Source: a bacterium
GTDB lineage: Bacteria > Bacillota_I > Bacilli_A > RF39 > UBA660
NCBI GenBank assembly: GCA_029007685.1
Contig: JAQXIG010000025.1
Coordinates: forward strand, 1 to 7,163
Direction: 5' to 3'
Length of the DNA stretch: 7,163 nucleotides
Below are positions 1 to 6,451 of the stretch, one piece after another. Position 1 is the first letter of the stretch. The number at the start of each line of letters is the position of its first letter. Position numbers and translations under genes: made by a program. The notes under the pieces were generated by a model. The model was given only the letters and a program-made list of their open reading frames with translations, searched no databases and was not told where the DNA came from.

Positions 1-522
1 TTTACTAATATTAGTTATATCAAAGTCTGTATGAATAAGAACGATACGACATCTGCACTTAAGTACATGAGAATTACTGGTCGTTGTGATCAAGAAAGAC
101 ATCATAATCGGCCTGTTAATGATCCTAGTTGATGATGTTAAAAAAGATCCAAGAAGACATTCTATTTATGATATTAGTGATGAAATAAGGGGAATCTCAA
201 TTCAAGGAGTTTATAATGATAGTGCGTTTTGTTAGTTTTTACTACGGAAGTTGTCACTTCCTACTTTTATACATTCTAATAGTGATGATTTGAAAAATTT
301 AATAGTTAAACAAGCTTTTAAATGTGGAGACATTATCTGTTATAAAAGTAATGATGAAGTTACTAGTAATTATATAAATTACTCGTAACAGAACGAATTT
401 TTGATGTTTGAAAAAATTCAAATGGTAATAATTAAAAATCCTATTGATAGAAATGTTGAGGTTGATTAAATAGAAATACAGCAGATAATCGTAATCATAG
501 AAAAACTCCTGAATTGAAATAA
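1..522 (+). pseudogene. Decayed unidentified coding sequence, left end outside window
   Basis: No intact gene is present, but pieces of reading frame join in order. One frame is open from base 1 to a TGA at 130-132 (it contains MNKNDTTSALKYMRITGRCD). A second frame takes over from about 119 and stays the same up to 469, broken only by TAG at 233-235 and TAA at 386-388, and ending with TAA at 467-469. A third frame, about 477-522, ends with NHRKTPELK and TAA. The Asn/Asp/Lys-rich composition and the continuity of the second frame through two stops suggest one former gene with at least two nonsense mutations and two frameshifts. I do not recognise the family. Chance open frames in AT-rich DNA are the alternative. 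The 5' end, if there was one, lies to the left of the window. Confidence 0.4.
246..261. repeat. Short perfect inverted repeat (6-bp arms, 4-nt loop)
   Basis: GGAAGT (246-251) and ACTTCC (256-261) flank TGTC. The stem could form a small hairpin, but neither strand has a clean T-run next to it, so it is a poor terminator candidate. It lies inside the decayed reading frame and may be chance. Confidence 0.35.
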
Positions 523-934
523 AAAAACGGGGGGTATACCAAAAAGATCTTTATTAGTTTTTGGCATCTACTTTCCAAGAAAATGATCGATGGTTGCAAT
601 TGAAAAATATCTGGGTTGCTGGGTTGTATTGAATGAAAGTGGGATGACTTATTATGAAAAAGGGGCAAGTTTTGCAAACTGGAATTAGAAAAGCTAAAGA
701 ATGAATATTCGAGAGTAATTTTTAGTTGTTTGAAAACGAGAAAATATATTATGTGTTGAGACAGATAAAAAGTGATATATATTTAATCGCATAAGCTTAT
801 ATTGCTGGATGGAAGTTATAGATTGTGAAGTAGTGTTTTTTCTTAGTTAGGTGGATTATTTGACTCAAAAATTTTATAGCACGAAAACAATCTACTAGTA
901 ATGGTTTGTGTTCATTAAAAAATGGTCACTTCTG
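523..934. other. Non-coding stretch with short broken frames
   Basis: This is AT-rich DNA with stops in all frames. A few short pieces look protein-like. One frame is open about 558-626 (it contains FQENDRWLQLKNIWVAGLY), and neighbouring frames continue with NESGMTYYEKGASF and then KLELEKLKNEYSRVIFSCLK up to about 750. These may be the remains of a second decayed gene, but the pieces are too short and too shifted to name. A run of six G at 529-534 after seven A stands out against the base composition. No RNA gene or clear terminator was seen. Confidence 0.3.
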
Positions 935-961
935 ACTATTTTCCTTCACAAAAAATACAAT
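934..961 (+). promoter_or_regulatory. Candidate sigma-E-like promoter
   Basis: AATACAAT at 954-961 differs by one base from the mother-cell sigma-E -10 element (CATACAAT). GACTATT at 934-940 is close to its -35 element, but the 13-nt spacer is slightly short. A weak vegetative -10 (TATGAT, 963-968) is also present without a convincing -35. The sporulation neighbourhood makes the sigma-E reading attractive, but the evidence is thin. Confidence 0.22.
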
Positions 962-996
962 TTATGATAAAGTAATTACAGAATAGAGGGATGAAT

Positions 997-1572
997 ATGG
1001 ATCATAAAGAAGGTATGAGAACCCTTGATTGGGTTATGGCTATTTGTAGTATTATGGTGTTACTGCTTTTTATTATATTACCACCTGTTTTTCGAGTAAT
1101 ATTTGTAGAAGAAACTCCTCCAAAAATGGAGCAAGCGAATACGTTAACTAACCCAACATTTGATGATAGTATGTATAGTAAAGTTAGCTGTTTGAAACAG
1201 GAAACACTAGAGGATTCTATTAAGATTAGAAATATTGTTTTTGCTGTTCGTGACAATGCCTTGAAAATGTGGACGGATGCTACGACATATACTTATTGGT
1301 TGGATTCTAAAGAAAATGAAAATCTATTTGCGCAAGCTAGTTTGAAATGTGATAATCAAAATCTTTATCAGAATATTTTAGGATTTTATTACGATTGTTA
1401 TACTTCTGAAAATACGATTCGAATTACGAAAAAGTATGATTTATCTAAATTTCAAACAACGACTATTAATGCTCAAGGACAAGATATTGTACTTTCTTCT
1501 GAATATGCTTTTGATCAAGACGTTGAAGCCATTAAAACTAGTTTGTCTCGTGTTGGCTATACTTGCCAATAA
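997..1572 (+). CDS. Membrane-anchored protein of unknown function
   Basis: This 191-residue protein has a short charged N-terminus, one strongly hydrophobic segment (residues about 12-37) and a hydrophilic remainder that should lie outside the cytoplasm. The segment lacks a lipobox and a clear signal-peptidase site, so it is best read as an uncleaved anchor. Four cysteines (65, 118, 134, 190) lie in the outer part, enough for two disulfides; a fifth (17) is inside the membrane. I chose the ATG at 997 because AGAGGG (985-990) is six bases upstream of it. An ATG at 991 is in frame but directly abuts that ribosome-binding site. The gene is convergent with the germination operon and its last 35 bases overlap the gerB-like gene. 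I do not recognise the family. A sporulation or envelope role would be a guess from position only. Confidence 0.8.
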   Translation: MDHKEGMRTLDWVMAICSIMVLLLFIILPPVFRVIFVEETPPKMEQANTLTNPTFDDSMYSKVSCLKQETLEDSIKIRNIVFAVRDNALKMWTDATTYTYWLDSKENENLFAQASLKCDNQNLYQNILGFYYDCYTSENTIRITKKYDLSKFQTTTINAQGQDIVLSSEYAFDQDVEAIKTSLSRVGYTCQ

Positions 1573-2623
1573 ATAACTTAAAACTCATCGTAAGCATGAT
1601 GATTAAAATGAGTACAGAGGATATTAAATATAAGTTTTTGGGAATGGTTAATAAAGTACTAGTGATCATTAATATTAAAATAATGAGAGAAAGAGAAATA
1701 ATTTCTTTCTCTTTTTTGATATTAAAAATTTTGATGATACTTTCTTTTAAAACATAAATTGCCATTAAGATAAAGAAAAAGCTATTTAAAATATTATTAA
1801 AAGCAATAGTAGTTTCAATTCGTTCTAAAATGTTTAAAAATGAGATTTTTTTATAGAGTATCATATCCGGATTTTGATAGATATTTGCTAATTGAATTCC
1901 CAATGTGCTAATAATGGTTAGCAGATTGATAAAAATTAGTAAAGTACTAAATTTTACTGCATTTTGGAGGATATGTTGTTGTGTTTTGTCAGGAGTAAAA
2001 TTAATGTGAGAGTGAGGTATAATTCCTAATAAAAAAATGGGAATGATAGCAGATATAAAATATAATAAGCTAGATAATATAGTGTTTTCTAAGGAAGAAG
2101 ATAGGAGTGGTTTGACATTATATAGATTGATAAATTTTCCCATTCCTAAAAAAGAGAACAAGAATATAAAAATATAAATATAGAAAAAGATTTCAGTTAA
2201 TCTAAAAATGCTATCCATACTTTTATTTAGACAATATAAGATTGTTAATAATAAAGAAGCCGTAATCATAATTAAATTGATGTCTTTTAGAATATAGTAG
2301 TTGATAAATACTACTAAATTATTTAAGGAATATAATAAAACAGTTATCATAATCATACTACATAGTAGAAGAATTAATTTCTTACTTTTGGGAAATAAAA
2401 TTTCTATTTTTTGGAGTATAGTTTTATTTTTTTGAAAGCTAAAGATGTTTTTGACTAATTGGATAAACATCATTATGAATAAACATCCTATGAGGATACT
2501 GAGGAAAGAAGTAGTTTTATTTAGTTTGGTTAGAGTATGATAGCCAATGAGAGGAATAAATGAGTTTAATAGAAAAAAGGCCATAATACAGTATTGAAAT
2601 GTAGTTATTTTTGTGTTCTTCAT
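1538..2623 (-). CDS. gerKB-like: Spore germination receptor permease subunit, GerB type
   Basis: This 361-residue, almost wholly hydrophobic protein has about ten membrane segments (near residues 11-28, 39-60, 83-110, 115-133, 145-163, 184-203, 222-247, 274-295, 309-327, 331-352). That is the layout of GerAB/GerKB, members of the amino-acid/polyamine/organocation (APC) transporter superfamily. Family-like landmarks are NLYNVKPLL (166-174) and the FLNILERIET stretch (262-271). Length is normal for the family. In the known receptors this subunit sits in the inner spore membrane and takes part in germinant recognition. The ATG is preceded by GGGGAG eight bases upstream and shares one base with the stop of the GerC-type gene (TAATG), indicating translational coupling. 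It is the last gene of the operon. Its final codons overlap the convergent gene by 35 bases. The germinant cannot be predicted. Confidence 0.9.
   Translation of the reverse strand: MKNTKITTFQYCIMAFFLLNSFIPLIGYHTLTKLNKTTSFLSILIGCLFIMMFIQLVKNIFSFQKNKTILQKIEILFPKSKKLILLLCSMIMITVLLYSLNNLVVFINYYILKDINLIMITASLLLTILYCLNKSMDSIFRLTEIFFYIYIFIFLFSFLGMGKFINLYNVKPLLSSSLENTILSSLLYFISAIIPIFLLGIIPHSHINFTPDKTQQHILQNAVKFSTLLIFINLLTIISTLGIQLANIYQNPDMILYKKISFLNILERIETTIAFNNILNSFFFILMAIYVLKESIIKIFNIKKEKEIISLSLIILILMITSTLLTIPKNLYLISSVLILIIMLTMSFKLFIGKYSQHETN
1685..1717 (+). terminator. Possible intrinsic terminator inside the opposing gerB-like gene
   Basis: A hairpin with a core of nine perfect pairs (1686-1694 with 1704-1712), extendable to 12 with two G-T pairs, has a five-base loop and runs into six T at 1712-1717 on the plus strand. 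It lies about 113 bases after the stop of the small membrane protein gene, so it could end that transcript while lying antisense to the permease gene. The stem is A/T-rich and thus weak. On the minus strand no T-run follows, so it would not end the operon transcript. Confidence 0.4.
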
Positions 2624-3600
2624 TATGAAATCTCCCCTATGTAATTATTTTTTTGTTTAATATTTAATTTGATTTCTAACTTTATTTTTTGGAGTAGATT
2701 GTGCTGTGTTTTATAGTATGAGAAATCATTTTGATAAATTTTGTATTGTAGTTTTAGAAGATCGTAGTTTTGTTTCTGATAGTTGGACCAGAATGTTTCT
2801 ATGTGTGATTTCAGTTTCTGATTTAATTTTTGTTTATCGTCTGTAGTAATGTTTAGGGTAATGGTTACTTTGTTTTGATTGATTTTGATTGTGGTTTCGT
2901 TTTCATAAATGGTGATGTTTTTCCAAACAGCATGAGTAATTTGATTATTTAGTAGATTTAAGAGAATACTTTCCTCTTGGTTCAGTGTTTGATACTTTTG
3001 ATAATCTTTTTTTAAAGTGAAACCATCGATAATTAAATGTTCTTCCTCTAGAGAAATTCTTGGTAGATAACTGTTTTGATCAATTAATAAATTTTTAAAG
3101 AATGTTTCAAAATCGATTGTCTGAGTAGTTCCTGATTCCTGGTGATTGATACTAATTAACTTTTCAATTTCGTCTGTTTTTATTTCTGATTCAAAGAAGG
3201 AAGCTAATGGGGAAGAAACAGAAACGATATTGAAGTTATTACGGTATTCGTTGTTATTTAAGAAATTTAATAAGGTTTCTTTGAGTTTGGTATTTATAAG
3301 TTGATCTGTTAGTAGTAGTACATCTATATGAGATAGATAAACTTTTTTGCTACTTTGGATTATAATATTTTGGAAGGCTTCTTCTAAACTTTGTGCCTCA
3401 GCATGATAGGAAATATTATCTTTTTCCAAGACTCCATCGTCCTGATTTCCCTCCATGATGCTAACATAAACGATATAATTGTGATCTTGGTAGTCAATTC
3501 CTAATAGGCTGACGATTCCTAAATCATTTAATTCTGTGTAAGTAGTACAACCGGTTAATAATAGACATAAGATCAGTAATAAAAAGATCGCTTTTTTCAT
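2623..3600 (-). CDS. gerKC-like: Spore germination receptor lipoprotein subunit, GerC type
   Basis: The protein has 325 residues with a lipoprotein signal: two lysines, a hydrophobic run and the lipobox L15-T-G-C18, so Cys18 should be lipidated. The mature start TTYTELNDLGIVSLLGID matches the conserved opening of the Ger(x)C family, in which ELND and the 'LGID' that follows are hallmarks. The lysine- and asparagine-rich C-terminal part fits the family's C-terminal domain but is less conserved. At 325 residues it is shorter than the 370-400 usual for Bacillus homologues, with the shortfall apparently in the middle and C-terminus. It is the outer-face partner of the A and B subunits in the inner spore membrane. 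GGGAGG lies five bases before the ATG, and the ATG overlaps the stop of the A gene (ATGA), so translation is probably coupled. Confidence 0.92.
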   Translation of the reverse strand: MKKAIFLLLILCLLLTGCTTYTELNDLGIVSLLGIDYQDHNYIVYVSIMEGNQDDGVLEKDNISYHAEAQSLEEAFQNIIIQSSKKVYLSHIDVLLLTDQLINTKLKETLLNFLNNNEYRNNFNIVSVSSPLASFFESEIKTDEIEKLISINHQESGTTQTIDFETFFKNLLIDQNSYLPRISLEEEHLIIDGFTLKKDYQKYQTLNQEESILLNLLNNQITHAVWKNITIYENETTIKINQNKVTITLNITTDDKQKLNQKLKSHIETFWSNYQKQNYDLLKLQYKIYQNDFSYYKTQHNLLQKIKLEIKLNIKQKNNYIGEIS

Positions 3601-5033
3601 GATTGCCTCCCACGAATCCTATTTTTTTTGGTTAGTAATGGATTACGGTATTTAGTTTGATGAGATTGATTAATTCGGATGATGGCATCTTTTTGTTCTT
3701 GCTTAATGAGTGGGGAGAATGGTGCTAGATATGGTTTTCCTAGTGATTTAATACTAGTTAGCTTGCTGATTAATAAAATAATCCCCAAGAAGATACCATA
3801 GATTCCTAAAGATGCAGCTAAGATCATGAGAATAATTCGCCACCATCTAATAGCCGATGTTAACTCAATAGAAGTAAATACTAGGCCAGAAATAGCAGAG
3901 ATAGCGACAACAATAATCATAATCGGAGAAATAATACCAGCAGAAACGGCAGCATCTCCTAATACTAAACCCCCCAAAATAGAAACAGCAGTTCCCATCG
4001 TGGAGGCCATTCGCATATCACTTTCTCGTAATATTTCAAAAGAAATAGTCATTAATAGGGCTTCTACTAGGGCTGGAAAGGGAACTGTTTGACGTTGAGA
4101 TAAGAAGTTTAAAAGTAGATCAGTAGTAATAGAGTCATGATTATGAGTAGTAATTGCAATATAATATGCAGGTACTAGAATAGATATAATGAAGGCACAA
4201 ATTCTGATAATTCTGATAAAAGTAATATTGATTGGTTTTTGATAATAGTCGTCTGGGGTGTGGAATAAATCAATAAAGAAACAAGGTAATATTAGCAAGT
4301 AAGGACTATTATCAACTAAGATTACTACTTTTCCTTCTAAGAGAGACATCGCCACTAAATCTGGCCTCTCGGTGGTGATGATAGTAGGAAAAATGTTGGA
4401 TTCTTCGTTTAGATAATCTTTTAAATAGCCACTATCGAGAATGCCATCAATGTTTATTTTTTTTAATTTACGATCTACTGATTTTACTAATTTTTTTTCG
4501 CAGATGTTGTTCATGTATAGTAAAGCAACTTTGGTTTTTGTTTGTTTCCCTAGTTCGTAGGTATTTAACCAGAGATTTTCACTTTTGATTCTTCTTCTAA
4601 TTAGCCCTAAATTTTTACTATAATTTTCGGTAAAACTGTCTTTAGGACCTCTTACGGATACTTCTCCTTCTACGGTAGTGATACCACGATCTAGAGAAGC
4701 TTTGATTTCAATGCCAAAATAGTCATGATTACCAGTTATAAAAATACAAAAACCATTAAATAATTTATTTAATAAATCTGAATAGTTTTTTAAGGTGGTG
4801 ACATTGTGACTAGGAATGGAATTATAAAAAAAAGTGAATAATTGATTTCCGATAGAAATGTCTTCATCAATAATTTTGGTAATATTTTTTAAGATATTAT
4901 TACTAATTTCATTACCATTGGTTAGAACTTCGCTATAAACTAATGCTATTTTTTGGTCTTTGATCTGAATTTCTTTATATATAATATCACTAGCCTGATT
5001 GGTATCTTTCTTTATTTTTTGAATGATTTCCAT
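3597..5033 (-). CDS. gerKA-like: Spore germination receptor subunit, GerA type
   Basis: The 478-residue product has the GerA-family build: a soluble N-terminal domain (about 1-240) and a membrane domain (about 270-425) with several helices, then a basic tail. Recognisable landmarks are EGEVSVRGPKDSF near 122-134, followed by the arginine-rich GLIRRRIKS; TERPDLVAMSLLEGKV near 221-236; PALVEALLMTISFEILRE near 320-337; and LGGLVLGDAAVSAGIISP near 353-370. It forms the germinant receptor with the B and C subunits in the inner spore membrane. I start it at 5033 because AAGGAGG lies just upstream. An in-frame ATG at 5078 would add 15 residues, but it has no ribosome-binding site and lies upstream of the likely transcription start. 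It is the first gene of the operon. The order A-C-B matches gerK and yfkQRT of Bacillus subtilis rather than gerA. Confidence 0.95.
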   Translation of the reverse strand: MEIIQKIKKDTNQASDIIYKEIQIKDQKIALVYSEVLTNGNEISNNILKNITKIIDEDISIGNQLFTFFYNSIPSHNVTTLKNYSDLLNKLFNGFCIFITGNHDYFGIEIKASLDRGITTVEGEVSVRGPKDSFTENYSKNLGLIRRRIKSENLWLNTYELGKQTKTKVALLYMNNICEKKLVKSVDRKLKKINIDGILDSGYLKDYLNEESNIFPTIITTERPDLVAMSLLEGKVVILVDNSPYLLILPCFFIDLFHTPDDYYQKPINITFIRIIRICAFIISILVPAYYIAITTHNHDSITTDLLLNFLSQRQTVPFPALVEALLMTISFEILRESDMRMASTMGTAVSILGGLVLGDAAVSAGIISPIMIIVVAISAISGLVFTSIELTSAIRWWRIILMILAASLGIYGIFLGIILLISKLTSIKSLGKPYLAPFSPLIKQEQKDAIIRINQSHQTKYRNPLLTKKNRIRGRQS

Positions 5034-5035
5034 AA

Positions 5036-5043
5036 TTCCTCCT
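5036..5043 (-). promoter_or_regulatory. Ribosome-binding site fixing the gerA-type start
   Basis: AAAGGAGG-type sequence (GGAGG core) precedes the ATG at 5033 by five to six bases on the minus strand. This supports the 5033 start over the longer 5078 start. Confidence 0.8.
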
Positions 5044-5050
5044 TTTCCTT

Positions 5051-5080
5051 TAGTATGGTTAATTTTGGGGCTTTTCATGT
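5051..5080 (-). promoter_or_regulatory. Candidate sigma-G promoter of the germination operon
   Basis: On the minus strand CATACTA (5057-5051) exactly matches the -10 element of forespore sigma-G promoters. Eighteen bases upstream, ACATG (5080-5076) matches four of five positions of the usual G-H-A-T-R -35 element. Transcription would start near 5044, giving a leader of only about ten bases that consists almost entirely of the ribosome-binding site. Germination receptor operons of Bacillus subtilis are known to be sigma-G dependent, so sequence and context agree. Confidence 0.6.
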
Positions 5081-5202
5081 TTATTTTTTTTGGAAAAAAG
5101 TTTCTTTTTTATGTGAAGAGAATATAAAAATAGAAATTTAATACGGTATTGTGAAAAAATAAAATTAGGGTTGCTTTTTTTCGAAAAAAACAGATAAATA
5201 TT
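5081..5202. promoter_or_regulatory. AT-rich divergent spacer with two A/T-tract palindromes
   Basis: The space between the two divergent promoters contains A6-G-TTT-C-T6 (5094-5110), a 7-bp-arm inverted repeat, and a perfect 16-bp palindrome T7-CG-A7 (5175-5190). The second covers the -35/upstream region of the rlmD promoter. They could act as UP-type or bent-DNA elements or as protein sites. There is no terminator-like GC stem. Confidence 0.4.
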
Positions 5203-5211
5203 TGGTATAAT
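5203..5211 (+). promoter_or_regulatory. Extended -10 promoter of rlmD
   Basis: TGGTATAAT is a perfect TGnTATAAT extended -10 element. No good -35 sits 17 bases upstream (A-tract there), which is tolerated by extended -10 promoters. The start of transcription should be near 5218, at the GAGGG ribosome-binding site (5218-5222), leaving a leader of only about ten bases. Confidence 0.7.
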
Positions 5212-5227
5212 GGTGTCGAGGGATAAT

Positions 5228-6448
5228 ATGGTCGAAGTAAATAAAGAATATTTTGTAACAATTGAGAGAATGGATCATTTTGGTTCAGGCATTGGTGTTA
5301 TAGATGGTTTTGTCGTTTTTGTGGCAGGAACGATGATTGGTGAAAAAGTAAAAATTAAGATTACCAAGTGTAAGAAACAGTTTGGCGTTGGTGAAGTAGT
5401 GGGATTTCTGAAGAAAACATCAGCTCGTAAACAAATTATTTGTCCTAATTTTGCTTATTGTGGTGGATGCCAACTTATGCATCAAGATGATTCTTATCAA
5501 TTACAGTTTAAGGAACATAAAATATTAGAATTGCTTGATAAATTCGTTGGGTTAGATGTGAACGTTTCACCTATTATTTATGGGAAATTTCTTTCGTATC
5601 GAAATAAGGTTATTTTTCATGGGCAAAACGGGAAAGTTGGTTTTTACCAAAAAAAGACAAATGTAGTCGTTCCTATTTCAAAATGCTTTTTAATTGATTC
5701 AGAACTGAATAGGATTTATCAATCGTTTATTGCTCAGTCGTTTTCTGGTAGCGAGCTGATGTTACGTAAGAGTAGCTTAGGGGAAGTAATGGTTTATTTG
5801 AATACCACACAAGATTCCTCTTTATTTTTAGATTGGGCTAAGGACTATAAGATTGCTTCGTTTTATATCAATGATCGTCTTGTTTGGGGGAAAGAGTACA
5901 TTACCGAATTGATTTTGGGAATGAGATTTTTGATTTTACCAAAAGCTTTTTTTCAGGTTAATTATCATGTGATGTTAAAAATGTATCAGTTTATTGTAGA
6001 TTATTATCAGAAGAAATCAGTTTCGGTAGTTTTGGATTTGTATTGTGGTACGGGAACCATTGGAATGTTAGTATCTCCATATGTAGAGAGGGTAATCGGT
6101 GTAGAAGTAGTGGAAGATGCGATTTCTTCCGCACTTCGTAATCGAGAGTTAAATCAAGTTTCTAACATTTCTTTTGTACTAGGTAAGGTGGAAGATCATA
6201 TTGATGAGTTTCATCATATTGATTCTGTGATTGTGGATCCACCTCGTAGTGGGCTTGATCGGCATACGATTGAGACAATAATTCAAATTCATCCCCAAAG
6301 TATCATTTATGTTTCTTGTGATCCAGCTACGTTAGCTCGTGATTTAAAAACACTGGCTAGTTTTTATGAAATTACAATTGTTCAACCATTCGATATGTTT
6401 CCTAATACATATCATGTGGAAACAGTTTGCGTTCTAGAAAGGAAGTAA
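5228..6448 (+). CDS. rlmD: 23S rRNA (uracil-C5)-methyltransferase, RlmD/RlmCD type
   Basis: This 406-residue enzyme methylates C5 of uracil in 23S rRNA (U1939; in Gram-positives one RlmCD enzyme often also does U747), using S-adenosylmethionine. It has an N-terminal TRAM-like RNA-binding domain (about 1-60), four iron-sulfur cysteines (72, 78, 81, 153; CX5CGGC then a distal Cys), the SAM-binding loop LDLYCGTGTIG (269-279), DPPRSGL (337-343), the catalytic cysteine in SCDPATLARD (Cys364) and the HVETV motif (396-400) with the likely general-base glutamate 398. All key residues are present and the length is normal, so it should be active. I start it at 5228, five bases after GAGGG. The in-frame ATG at 5210 lies within the promoter -10 element and cannot be on that transcript. 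A tRNA-directed relative is less likely given the iron-sulfur set. The last codons recur downstream. Confidence 0.95.
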   Translation: MVEVNKEYFVTIERMDHFGSGIGVIDGFVVFVAGTMIGEKVKIKITKCKKQFGVGEVVGFLKKTSARKQIICPNFAYCGGCQLMHQDDSYQLQFKEHKILELLDKFVGLDVNVSPIIYGKFLSYRNKVIFHGQNGKVGFYQKKTNVVVPISKCFLIDSELNRIYQSFIAQSFSGSELMLRKSSLGEVMVYLNTTQDSSLFLDWAKDYKIASFYINDRLVWGKEYITELILGMRFLILPKAFFQVNYHVMLKMYQFIVDYYQKKSVSVVLDLYCGTGTIGMLVSPYVERVIGVEVVEDAISSALRNRELNQVSNISFVLGKVEDHIDEFHHIDSVIVDPPRSGLDRHTIETIIQIHPQSIIYVSCDPATLARDLKTLASFYEITIVQPFDMFPNTYHVETVCVLERK

Positions 6449-6449
6449 A
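6413..6449 (+). repeat. Left copy of attachment-site-like direct repeat (3' end of rlmD)
   Basis: These 37 bases encode HVETVCVLERK and the stop of rlmD plus one base. They recur at 6993-7029: 17 identical bases at the left (6413-6429), a 10-base diverged middle, then ten identical bases (6440-6449), 31 of 37 overall and in register. The repeat also carries the AGGAAG that serves as ribosome-binding site for the HIT remnant. Confidence 0.8.
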
Positions 6450-6451
6450 AT

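Noticed and set aside
495..677. Minus-strand 60-codon open frame
   Set aside because: It has no ribosome-binding site and low-complexity Phe/Ser/Pro composition, and it lies over plus-strand coding remnants.
1563..1757. Plus-strand open frame after the small membrane protein
   Set aside because: It lies wholly antisense to the permease gene, has no convincing ribosome-binding site and ends in hydrophobic repeats that mirror the permease.
3826..4092. Plus-strand open frame antisense to the GerA-type gene
   Set aside because: It is a shadow of the conserved membrane domain on the other strand, rich in Ile/Thr/Ala from complementing that gene, with no ribosome-binding site.
5034..5078. Longer GerA-type start at 5078
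   Set aside because: There is no ribosome-binding site; it lies within the promoter's -35 region and upstream of the likely transcription start.
5210..5227. Longer rlmD start at ATG 5210
   Set aside because: That ATG overlaps the TATAAT -10 element and has no ribosome-binding site; 5228 has GAGGG at the right distance.
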